Of a stretch of DNA of 64,000 nucleotides, positions 33,561-43,792 are shown piece by piece. The notes under the pieces were generated by a model. It was not told where the DNA came from. It saw only the letters and a list, made by a program, of their open reading frames with translations, and ran no database searches. Location: contig CP141144.1 in the NCBI GenBank assembly GCA_035235625.1, forward strand, positions 15,869,014 to 15,933,013. Reading direction: 5' to 3'. Numbering within the stretch: the stretch's first letter is position 1; every line of letters starts with the position of its first letter. The position numbers were made by a program, and so were the translations under genes. The DNA comes from Saururus chinensis (lineage: Eukaryota > Streptophyta > Magnoliopsida > Piperales > Saururaceae).

Positions 33561-36444
33561 TAAATATGTCTAACCCACCCTTTACTATAAAAGGCAAGGC
33601 CCATCCACTTTCCCAATCGGGAAAGGGCTGATACCTACAGTCAAAAGCCTAATCCCCATTTTTCTAAAGGATAAAGGAAATTAAGGTATAATTTTGCTTA
33701 ATATTTCATTAATTCATTATGGTTTTGCATAAATCTTTCAAATTTCTTCATTTGCTTTAGATTAATCTCAATTTTTACTCAAAAGCTACTGATTTGGGTT
33801 TCTATTTCAAAACCTAATGTTTAGAATTTTATTTTTAGGTCTCTTAAACCCTAGATCTACTTGTTCTTGAAGGTTTTAGGTGTTTTAAAATTGGATTTGT
33901 GAAGTATTAATAAAAATCATGTTTTAGGGTAGGTTTTGAAGGTGTTTAAGGAGGTATTTCGAATCAAGAACTTGCTAGAAGGTAAGTTCTTTAGTCTTAA
34001 ACATTGTTATGGTTTTCGATTCGAGATTTGTTGAAGTTTTGAAATAGGTTCCATGATTATGAGCTTAAATGGTGATTTGTGAAAGGTGTAATTTGTTATG
34101 CGATTTCTTGGGGTTTATGTTTGGTAATGGCTAGATTTGATATTTGGAAGCATAGATTGGATTATAATGAAGTTTGGAGATGTTATTTGATGATTTATGA
34201 AGTGTATGTGAAGTTTCGGTTTTGAATTTGAAGTGGGGAAGATGGCCGTTTGAATGACCCCGCAGGCCGATCGAACAATTGTACTATAGTTTTTGGCCAT
34301 TTTGATTCTTTTATTTTTTTTTTATGTTTTTACTCTTAAATACTATTTTTAATGTTCATGTGAATGAGCCGCTAGAAGGGAATGTTATTCATGTTGGAAA
34401 TTATGAAGAACATTTAAGTCTTATGTGAAATTGCATGTTATTGGCTACATATGTTAGGATTGTTTATCGTAAACCTATGATTGAATGATTCCTTATATTT
34501 TATGCATGATTAGCTTGCTAATAAACTGATATGTCTTCATGTAATGTGGTTAAATTATGGGTGAATGATAGTGCTATGTTTAGATTCAAGTGTGATGTGA
34601 ATAGGCTTGCATATGTTTAGCATGTGGTTACACTTGATTTGATTGATGATTTTCGATGGTTTTCACCCATGACTTCTGCTAGAATCCCTTACTAGTGCTA
34701 ATGTGCATGTGTGGTATGATAAGGAGTTAATTACAAAGTATGTTCATATACTTAGAATTAAATGTTTTACCATGTACACACACATGTGGGGGATGATTAT
34801 GATGATGTTTAGTATTATGATTTTAAATGATACATGAGGGGCTTATGGGAGTACATATCATGAATTAGGCTTTATGTATGCTTTGCTCACGTATGTACTA
34901 TGTTGCATGCATCATGAAAATAGTTTCTGATTGAGACTTTATCAAGATTAGTCGTATTTGATGAATTGGATGCAAAGATGTGAGATTGCGTACCAGATTA
35001 ATCGATCGTTAGTTTATCAAAAATTGTTTGGTTTGAAAGGACATGATTTCGATTTAAGTTCTTATGTGGAATATGAATACTCCTCAGGTTGAGTCAATCT
35101 AAGTTTATATTGAGCTGAGTTGAATGGGGGCGTGTTCTGTACTTGTCTTACGGTTGAGATTTCTTGAGATAGTCATCTAGACCCTAAGAATCCAGAGTGG
35201 TATGCCTTTGTGCATTAGCTACCATGTGTTCTAGGTTCCCTATGTGGGAATTCAGACTCTTCACACTGCAGAAGATGTTCTTGGGTGAACATACCTGCTC
35301 TAGGTTCTCTGTGTGAGATTCGAACATCCTTAGCCAGGATGGTCTTTGGAGAGCAAACTTAAGGGCTGACTACCCCGAATACTTTATATTTCTTGTGAGA
35401 AAAATCGGACTATGTCTAGCTTGTGTGGCTTGATTGTATTTTCTCCATGATGGATACATTCACCATTTGTTGATGATGCATATGTATGAGATAATATTAT
35501 ACCCAAGTTACACAAGTTGTGTATAGATAATTGAGGTTATGTGACACATGTGAATATGATTTATTATACATGATTTAGTATCGTGTAATTGAGACTCTTA
35601 TCGTGTTGGGTGAATAATCTATAGATGAATAATATGAATATGCATTATGTGATTACATGTTGAAGACACGCGTAATGCAGATTGAATGCCATGAAGGAGC
35701 ATGGTTTGATATGCATGATTGTGTGAGAATCACTTATTATACAGGATGGATGTTGTGCTATGATGTGATTATTAAAGTCATGATTAGCATGTATGAGTTA
35801 CTTGTATGCAAGATGATTGCTTATAGAATTAGGGGTATTGTAAAGGGGATTAAATAAAAAATGAGAATATTATATAAAATATTAATTTGAATTACCATGT
35901 TGATGTGTTGTGGTTGCTTTCTTATTAATGTTACCATATATCAAACCTTACTGAGTTTTATTCACCATTTTTTTGTGTTTTTATTTTTGGGGTTGCATGA
36001 CACGACATGCAGTTGATCAAGATTCCCTATATGAGGGACAATCGGGATATGCATGGGAGTAGGTGTGGACGCCTTCAAACATTGTTTTGTCTTTTGATTT
36101 ATACTATCATGCTTATAGAACACCTTGTATGGATGGTTATGTTTTATACTCGTGAATACCTGATGCTTTTAGACTTATCTTAGATTTTCTAATTTAGAGC
36201 CATGTGTTGGTTCAGGATATTAAGCATGTAGGTTATGTTTAAGGATTCATTTCAAAATTATTATCCTCTTTTATTTTTACCTTATTTCTCTTACACAAAG
36301 GACTAAAGGTGCGCGACTCCGTGTTTGTGTTAAATACCAGCTTAAAGGGTTAAAGTCTTCCGCAATGCAATTTATCACCCCCGTGTGCTTCGACTGGCAC
36401 CTGGACCAGGTTCGGCTCGAGTCAGGCAGGCGCCAGTGCGTGAC
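33560..36444 (+). mobile_element. Long Ty3/Gypsy LTR remnant (Tekay-like)
   Basis: Has a TATA-like CTATAAAAGGCAAGG near 33580 and then a long non-coding leader. Near 35945 it has TTACTGAGTTTTATTCACC, the counterpart of the motif in the piece at 31830, and it ends GGCGCCAGTGCGTGACA near 36444. The left end is not defined. No internal coding region adjoins, so it is a solo LTR or a fragment of one. Confidence 0.45.
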
Positions 36445-38206
36445 ATTTTACCTCAAGCTTAATGGGTATCCCGTGTTCCAATTACACTTAACCTCAGAGG
36501 GTTAAGGGTAATTTGGTAATTTAAAATCAGTGTTACGGGGTTTCATGAGGTGAAATCCCTATATCTGGGTAGAGCTCGAAGTAACGAATACAACGCATCT
36601 AAGAACACTCAAAACGGAGGTCAGGAACTTAAGTTATGACCTCGAGAAACGTGCCACATGGGTGGGACCCACTTTAAAAGTGCTAGATAACCTACCCATG
36701 TGGGATCTAGTTTTGAAGGGCTCGTCGATACGAGTCCATCGGTACTAAGATCGTGCAATTCCAACTTCGGGATAAGAAGTTATCACGTTTTGAATTTTGA
36801 AACTGTGTTTAAAGAAAATAATAATAAAATAATAGAATTGATGATGTCAGCGAGCCGAGTCGAGCCGGAGTCACGCCGAATCGGAGCCGCGCTGAGCCAT
36901 GCTGCCACATCTCTGCCGTTCGTGCGATGCGGGGCCGCGCGATTGGATGGTCGATCGCGCGATGCGCGGCGCGTCCGCGCGAACGCACGGGACGCACGCC
37001 GGTGCCGCGCGTTTCACACGCGCAGTGTGAATGTGCGCACCATGCGCGGTGCCATTTTGTTTGGCCATTAGTGGCCTGACACATGTCGCGCGCGCAAGCG
37101 CGCGCACGTCGTCGGTTCGCAGGTCTGTTTCTATAAATACCGGATTCTATTCATTTTTCAGGAGGAGTTTCGGGAGTCATTCTGTGTCTGTTTTCTTCCG
37201 TGCAAAATGTGTTCTTAGCTAAATCGAGGGTGTTCTACACAATGGAAGCGTTAATTCTTCGAGTTAGCAACCCTATATAGGGGAAACATCCCGGGCTAAA
37301 GGGAGATTCTGTCCGCCACCTACGGGCACTGAAAGGGTAAAATACCTCCGGTATCTATTCCTCGAGTTAGCAATGCTATATCCCAAGGGCAAGGGGAGGT
37401 TCTGCCCGTTGCCTATGGGCACGGGAAGGAAAAAGTATCTCCAGGCAAGGGGAGGTTTTGTCTTCCGTCTACGGGCGCAAGAACGGTAAAGTGTTCCGAA
37501 GTTAGAGGAGGTTCTGGCCGCAGTCTCCGAATCAGAAAGGGCGGACGCCCTGAGGAAACGAGCAACTCCGAACATCACCACTTCCGGAATTGGAGAGGAG
37601 TACGCTTTTTAGACCTTTTAGTTTAATATAATTTATATGCATGCACATCTTAATTAGTAATATACTAATTAAGATATATTATTTGCTATGATGTGATACG
37701 TGCTGATATGTTTCCATTTAATCTACTTGATTCCTTCTGTTGTGATCTGATATGTATTTTACTGATTTATTGGCTTTTGTTTGACTCCGATGATTTATAA
37801 GATTTCCGTCGGATTCTGAATAAATTATTCGGATATAATGTATACGTATTTTATCATATATGATTTTCTAATGTCTGGTGAATGTATTAGCCGTTAGGTA
37901 GAACTATGTTCGAATCTGATCGTATTGGAATAACGTCAGAGATGGTATCCAATATGTACGTAGGCAACCAACGATAACATAATGTTGGCCCGATCCAAAG
38001 TAGTTATAAAATTAGGTTTGTTTTGATCTACACACAATGAAACGTTAAAGCTCTGCAGTGCGCAGATGAACGTTATGACTCTCGCACTCAGAGTCTGCAG
38101 CTCCTGGTCAGTCGGTTTTAATTTTTTCGCTTATTTTATACACTCTGATTATGTTTTCCGAACTAACCCCCAGTCTGGATCGGGTTTTTTGGGTCGGGGT
38201 GTTACA
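36441..38206 (+). mobile_element. Second Ty3/Gypsy LTR remnant with CpG-rich block
   Basis: Ends GGGTCGGGGTGTTACA, the canonical 3' end of TGTAACACC-type LTRs. Holds a TATA-like TATAAATACCGG at 37133, a CpG-rich block at 36840-37125 and GC-rich repeats at 37270-37570. The start near TGACATTTTACCTC is approximate and no target duplication was found. Part of it (36640-36830) shares landmarks with the 550-bp repeat family at 18 kb. Confidence 0.5.
37270..37570 (+). repeat. GC-rich imperfect tandem cassettes
   Basis: Three or four imperfect units carry GGGGAGGTTCTGCCCGTT, GCCTATGGGCACGGGAAGG or close variants (near 37300, 37395, 37450 and 37505), spaced roughly 55-95 bases apart. They lie just downstream of the TATA-like box of the LTR, so in its presumed transcribed leader. 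Confidence 0.6.
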
Positions 38207-39397
38207 CTTAACACTTCATATCAATTTTAAAATAAAAATAATTAAGTTTGCTCATAAGAGTAAAACCTTTTTAACCCTAGTATTCAAACAATTTGAAGAA
38301 AGTTCAAAAATTTATAACTCATTTATCAAAACTTTTATATACAAAGACCATAACAAAAGTTTTCTCCAAAAAACCTACCTGCTCAAGCAGGTGTCCTCGC
38401 CATTTCCCCGACTGATGATGTTGATTCTTCTACCATTCTATTTGACTCACAAAAAGAGAATAAGTAGAGAAAAAAGAATATTGAGGACGAGGTGATACAA
38501 TCGGAGGAAAGGATGGGCGATGGTTGGTGACTGGAGTACAACAAGAGGCGATGGCCAAAGATGCAAACAAGGAAGAATACTTGTGTTGGTGGGTGTAGGA
38601 GGGGGGCGGGTAGTACAATGGTGGGATTAATGGCTTTATTGAATGTACGTACCCATCTAATGTTTGTCACACCTTTTTCAATTTGAAATGGCACATTCAA
38701 CAAACATGGCCATTAGGGGGGTGAGAGCAAAAAGGTTATAACATGCCGAAAATCTAAAAAATGAGAATTCTATTATCAAAAGCTGAAAAATATAATTTCT
38801 TACGCAATGACCTGAAGTTTGGTAAAACCTCATTTTTCCACCTAAAAGTCACACGTGAACTATGCTCTTTTTTTCTCAGTTGTATTTATTTTTCCGTGGA
38901 AAAATCATCCAACGCGACTAGAATAGTTATTTGAAAAAGGAACTAGTGCGAGGTGATTATCTAAATGAAGGGATCGTGTCTGCTCTCTAAAAATTTAGGC
39001 AAATCTATATATTGGGCCCAATGATAAAGAAGGCCCATTAAACATTCTTAGAAGTAGTTATTGCCTAAGCCCAGAAGACCAACAATTCATGTATACAAGC
39101 ATTAAGTTCACAGTCACACCAACCAGCCAATTTGGGATGCTGTCAACTCACTTTAAGAATAAAACCCTTGACTTCTCTAGGCCACTAGCTAGTCGGAGCT
39201 TCTGGAAATTGGCCTTGAAGTGATCTTCTTAGCATTTGTTTTAGATCTGGATTCTGGATACAGGCCAACCTGATCAAATTCATGACCCAAATCTACAATT
39301 TATTCCATCGCCCAGTTCAAGTGGCTAAAAAATAGATCTGATATTACAATTATCTTTTGGCTATTCTAAATCATAAAAAGATAATAACGAGCACAGT
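38207..39397. other. Intergenic, nothing recognised
   Basis: Open frames here are short and resemble no family. No terminal repeats or tandem structure were noticed. Confidence 0.3.
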
Positions 39398-39598
39398 GTT
39401 GGTGGGATGACAAAGGTCTGATGCTGGAACCCCACTCTATTGGCCACTCACCCAGGAATATATCCAAATCTACCTAGTGTGCATAATATGTGGGCCTTTG
39501 TACTGCTATAAGAGGTAGGGATATGAAAGGCCAGTTGCCTCGCCCTTCTAGTTAGGTTGCCTATGGATCCTAAACACCCATAAAAAAATCATAAAAAA
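39398..39598 (+). mobile_element. tRNA-derived SINE, copy 2
   Basis: Plus-strand relative of 25078-25273: starts TTGGTGGGATGACAAAGG, then GGTCTGATGCTGGAACCCCA (B-box-like), then GGCCAGTTGCCTCGCCCTTC and TAGTTAGG, followed by an A-rich tail (CATAAAAAAATCATAAAAAATG). About 70% like copy 1 by eye. Confidence 0.6.
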
Positions 39599-40389
39599 TG
39601 ACAATACATGCTCCTGTTAGCCATTGTATAACTTTCGTTCTTCATCAATTTTCTTTTTACTGTTTGTATTACTAGAACCTAAACATGACTAATATGCAAA
39701 CTTTGATAAATGAAAAGGACTAGTTAACATATATGAAAGAAGATGATGGTCTATAGTAAAAAACAAGAAAATTTTGGGGGACTAAAATCCATGTTAAAAG
39801 ATGCAGCTGCAAGATACGCTTTCAAGATTAATATCAGCCGTCTAAAAAAGGTTAATTTCGTAGGAGAGAGAAGGAAGTTCACCGGAGTAAGCACTATGCC
39901 TTGAAACAAAATAGATAAGGCAGCACCTTTTACCCCTTATTCTATTTTTTTTTCATTCATCTATTTGACTTCTCGTTCTCAGGGTCATAGCCTGTGCTGT
40001 TGAAGTCAAATCATGCGTTGCATTCTTAGCGGCATTAAATTTGTCTCATCAAGCCACATCAAATGAGCTTGTCACGGGCCATTGTCTTATGCTTTCGCCA
40101 TAACCATCGAAATTGATTATTATATTTTATATATCATCTAAGTTCAAACGGACGAGACTCTAGATTCTATCACTATTTCGACATCATATACAATTGTAAT
40201 TTCTATTAATTATAATATTTATTCGTAACCATTCAGACACTATTTATAATTATAATTTTTATTAATTACAATATCTACCCATCGTAATGCAGATACCATA
40301 TATAATTATAATTATTATCAATTATAATATTTATTATTAATTATAATATCTTTTATTAATTATAATATCTTTTATTATATATTATAATA
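39599..40389. other. AT-rich flank of the palindrome array
   Basis: No gene. From 40190 to 40390 a loose repeat of TTATAATTATAAT...TATCTACCC words leads into the palindrome array. Similar text (TTGCAATTTAGACA, ACCTACCCATTGCAATT) flanks the array on the other side near 43565-43660, so the whole may be one element with symmetrical borders. Confidence 0.4.
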
Positions 40390-40904
40390 AAAAAAATTAT
40401 TAGTGATGTATTATATGTCACTAATAGTCTTATAAGCGTTGTTAATGACTATTAGCGATACATAAAAATCATAACCATAAGTATGGAAAAAAGCATCACT
40501 AATAGTGTCGCATTAGCAACGTTTATTTATGTGTCTCTAATAATTTTTCTTTGGCGATGTATAAAACAACATCGCTAATAGTAAATTATTAGCAATACAT
40601 AATTATTAGCATCGCTAATGATCAACTATTAGCGACGTTATCCTATAAAAAATATTTTTTAAAAAAATAAAAATAACTTATTAGCGACGAATAATTAGAT
40701 GTGTCATTAATAAGTCCTTATTAGTGACCTTGGTTTATACATCGCTAATATAATAATTTTTTTTAAAAAAATTACTTATTAAAAAATTTCGTGTATTAGC
40801 AACAATTTTCAAAGCATTGCTACTTCTTTGAAAAAAATAAAAAAATTTAAAAATGTTTTACGATGCTTTTATATGCATCGCTAAAGACAGATTTAAAAAA
40901 AAAA

Positions 40905-41345
40905 TCCCCAGTGGTGGGCCCAAAGGGGAAGGGAGAGGGGCTAGATTCTGGCCCCCCCGCCCCCCTCTCTCTCCGGCTCCACCCTCCTCTGAAAAATCAG
41001 AGGATGTGGGAAGGAGAGGAGGAGCGGGATGGAGAGAGAGGGTGGTGGGGGACCGGAGGATGGCAAGGCGATGGAATCTGGCCCCCACCCCCCTCCTCCC
41101 TCTTGTTCCCCCCTACTCCGCCCTCTCCTCTGAAAATCAAAGGAGAGGGGGAAGGAGGGGGTAGAGCAAGGGGGGAGTGGGGGACCCAAGGATGGCGGGG
41201 GAAAGGGGGCAGACCCGGGGAGAGGGGGGCAAAACCGGGGAGAGAAGCGGACCCAGGGAGAGGGGTGGCAGCTGGAGGAGGGCGGCGGCGGCACCGCAGG
41301 GGAAAGGATAGGGGGAGAGAGGCGGGGGAGAGGGGCAAGGGGGGT
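40905..41345 (+). repeat. G/A-rich low-complexity tract
   Basis: About 440 bases dominated by GGGGAG, GGAGAG and GGGGGC runs with C-rich interruptions. It gives open frames in several phases on both strands purely because of its composition. Confidence 0.8.
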
Positions 41346-41430
41346 TAAATAACTGTGCGGGTGAAAATTTCACCCACGCGGTGAAAAAAATTTGTATTAG
41401 CGACACATATTATATGCATCGCTAATACAC

Positions 41431-41600
41431 TAGGCTAGTAGCGACGAATAAGGTATGTGTCGTTAATACAATAGGCTAGTAGCAACGCATAAGGTATGTG
41501 TCGTTAATACAATAGGCTAGTAGCAACGCATAAGGTATGTGTCGTTAATACAATAGGCTAGTAGCAACGCATAAGGTATGCATTGCTACTACACTAGGTT
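41431..41600 (+). repeat. 41-bp tandem repeat, about 4 copies
   Basis: Units begin at 41431, 41472, 41513 and 41554, each TAGGCTAGTAGCAACGCATA followed by AGGTATGTGTCGTTAATACAA. Units 2 and 3 look identical and 1 and 4 differ slightly, which points to recent expansion. Each unit contains one palindrome of the surrounding array. Confidence 0.9.
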
Positions 41601-41689
41601 AGTATCGATGCATACACATATGCGTTGCTAATAACGGGTTATGCCATTCTAAAAGTCTTTTTATTTTAAAATATTTTAAAATAAAAGAG

Positions 41690-41860
41690 ATAGAGAGAGT
41701 GAGGAGAAAGAGAGAGGGGAGAGAGAAAGGAGGGAGAGGGAGAGAAGGGAAGAGAGAGAGGGGAGAAAGAGAGAGAAGAGCGACCCTCTCGCTCCTCTCT
41801 CTCTTCTCTCTCTGCTCTCCCTTCTCTCTCTCCCTTCTCTCTCTCCCCACTATCTCTTTT
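41690..41860. repeat. Mirror GA/CT tract
   Basis: About 90 bases of (GAGAGG)-type purines run directly into about 80 bases of (CTCTCT)-type pyrimidines around 41785. The two halves can pair as one long hairpin. Confidence 0.8.
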
Positions 41861-42059
41861 CTATTAATTTTTTTAAAAATAAAAAACTCTATTAGCGATG
41901 CATAAACCTATGCGTCGCTATTACACTATATATTAGAGACGTATAGTTGTATGTGTCGCTAATACCTTAGGATAGTAGCGATGAATACACCTATGCATTA
42001 CTAATATAAAATTTATTATTATTTTAAAAATTTTAAAAATAATTTATAATTAAAAAAAT

Positions 42060-43012
42060 TCCTCTCTCTCTCCTCACACTCTCTCTACTCTCTTTCTCTC
42101 TCTCTCTCTCCCTCACTCTTTCTCTCTTCTCTTTCTCTCCCCTCACCCTCACCCTCTCTCCTCACCCTCTCTCTCTCTCCTCCTCCTCCTCCTCCTCTCT
42201 CTCTCTCTCTCTCTTTCTATCTCTCTCCATACCCTCTCTCTCCTCACCGTCTCTCTACCCTCTTACCCTCTCTCTCTCCTCCTCTCTCTCACACCTCTCT
42301 CCCTCACTCTCTCTCTCTCCTCACTCTCTCCCCTCCCTCTCCTCTCTCTCTCTTCCTCTCTCTCCCCTCCCTCCCTCTCCTCTCTCTTCCACTCTCTCTC
42401 TCCTCTCCCTTCTCTCTCTCCCCACTATCTCTTTTCTATTAATGTTTTGAAAATAAAAAATACTATTAGGGACGCATAAATCTATGCGTCGTTAATACAT
42501 TAGGTAGTAGTGATGCATAAAAACCTATACATTGCTAATATAATTTTTTTTATTGTTTAAATTTTTTTAAAATAATTTATAATTAAAAATTTTTTCTCTC
42601 TCATCACTCTCTCCCCTCTCCCGCCTCTCTCTCCCCTCTCTCCTTCTCTCTCCTCACCCTCTCTCTCTCTATCTCTCTTCTTTCTCTCACTATCTCTCTC
42701 CTCTCTCTCACTTCTCTCTCCTCTCTCCCTCACACTCTCTCTCTTCTCTTTCCTCACCCTCTCTCTCTACCCTTTTTCTCTCTATCTCTAACTCTCTCTC
42801 CTCTATCTCTCTACTCACCCTCTCTCTACCCTCTTTCTCTCTCTCCTTACCCTCTTTCTCTCGGTATTCTCTCTCTCCTCCCCACTCTCTCTCTACCATC
42901 TTTCTCTCTCTATCTATCTCTCCTTCTTCTCCCTATCTCTCTCCTCTCTCTTTCCTCTTTCTCTCTCTATCTCTCTCTCCTCCTCCTCTCTCTCTTCTCT
43001 CTTCTCTCTCTA
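42060..43012 (+). repeat. Long polypyrimidine (CT-rich) tracts
   Basis: 42060-42440 and 42594-43012 are almost pure C/T (CTCTCT with CCTC and ACCCTC variants), about 800 bases in all, separated by one palindrome unit. The phrase CTCTCCCCACTATCTCTTTT, with the palindrome after it, occurs at 41845 and again at 42420, so the block arose partly by duplication of a unit near 575 bp. Confidence 0.85.
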
Positions 43013-43682
43013 AGAAAATTTAAGAAATAAAATATACTATATATAAATAGTGAAAGTTTATTCTATTATTGAAACTACCCTTTATTGAAAATTTAATATT
43101 TATTTATTATATATACAAATAGTAAATATTAAATAAAATATATTATATTTAAGAATTTTATTTTTACTTTTATTTAATATTTATTTATTAAATAAAATTA
43201 ATTAATAAAGCTAATAGCAACGTTTGTAAACAAGCGTTGCTATTGTCAATGATATTTACGATGCTTGTTTAAAAGCATCACTAATAGTTCTCATTTTTTA
43301 TTTTTTATATTTGAAATTCATTACTATTAGTGACACTTTTCTTAAGTGTCGCTAATAGTATAAGTATTAGCGATGTTTGTCAGAAATTGTCGCTATTTTT
43401 AAAATAATTAGCGACGCTTAAGAAAAAGCGTTGCTAATAGTTATGAATTTTTTCTATTTTTTTAAAAGATATATCTTTTAGCGACATTTATTTCAAGCGT
43501 TGCTAATAGAGTAACTATTAGTAACATTTTTTAGAAAGCATCACTAATATGTTTCTTATTGCAATACCTACCCATTGCAATTTAGACACTTATATCATCA
43601 CAATTTGGACACTATAAATCATTGCAATTTAGACATTATATACTATCACGTACAATTTCTACCCTTTACAATATAAAAAGCA

Positions 43683-43792
43683 TTGAGGTGAGCCTGGGTT
43701 TACGCACGGATGCATTAGCCCAGGCTCATTGAGCAATCGGATCTAAATCCGACAACCCACAAAGCATGAACTCATGCACATGCTCACCTCAA
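43683..43792. mobile_element. 110-bp MITE-like element
   Basis: TTGAGGTGAGC at the left and GCTCACCTCAA at the right are perfect 11-bp inverted ends, and inside GAGCCTGGG pairs with CCCAGGCTC. It interrupts the repetitive GCAATTTAGACA text that flanks the palindrome array. No target duplication is evident. Confidence 0.55.

Larger units (their letters stand above)
40390..43560. repeat. Array of short palindromes with TTAGCGACG core (CACTA-like subterminal repeats)
   Basis: At least 15 short inverted pairs of the type TTAGCGACGCATA...TATGCGTCGCTAATA or variants, each 25-40 bp, lie at 40400-40890, 41390-41640, 41890-42000, 42465-42540 and 43210-43555. Examples are CTATTAGCGATGCATAAACC with TATGCGTCGCTATTA at 41890, and ATTAGCGACGCTTAAG with AAGCGTTGCTAATAG at 43410. 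In plants such motifs are typical of subterminal regions of CACTA (En/Spm) transposons. CACTACAAG-type termini and a transposase were not found, so the assignment is by motif only. The array is broken up by purine and pyrimidine tracts. Confidence 0.55.

Noticed and set aside
40853-41406. Overlapping open frames of 76-161 codons on both strands
   Set aside because: They lie in a G/A- and C-rich low-complexity tract; the products are only Pro/Gly/Arg/Ser runs, as composition predicts.
41599-42899. Arg/Glu-rich and Ser/Leu-rich frames
   Set aside because: Direct translations of GA/CT repeats, not genes.
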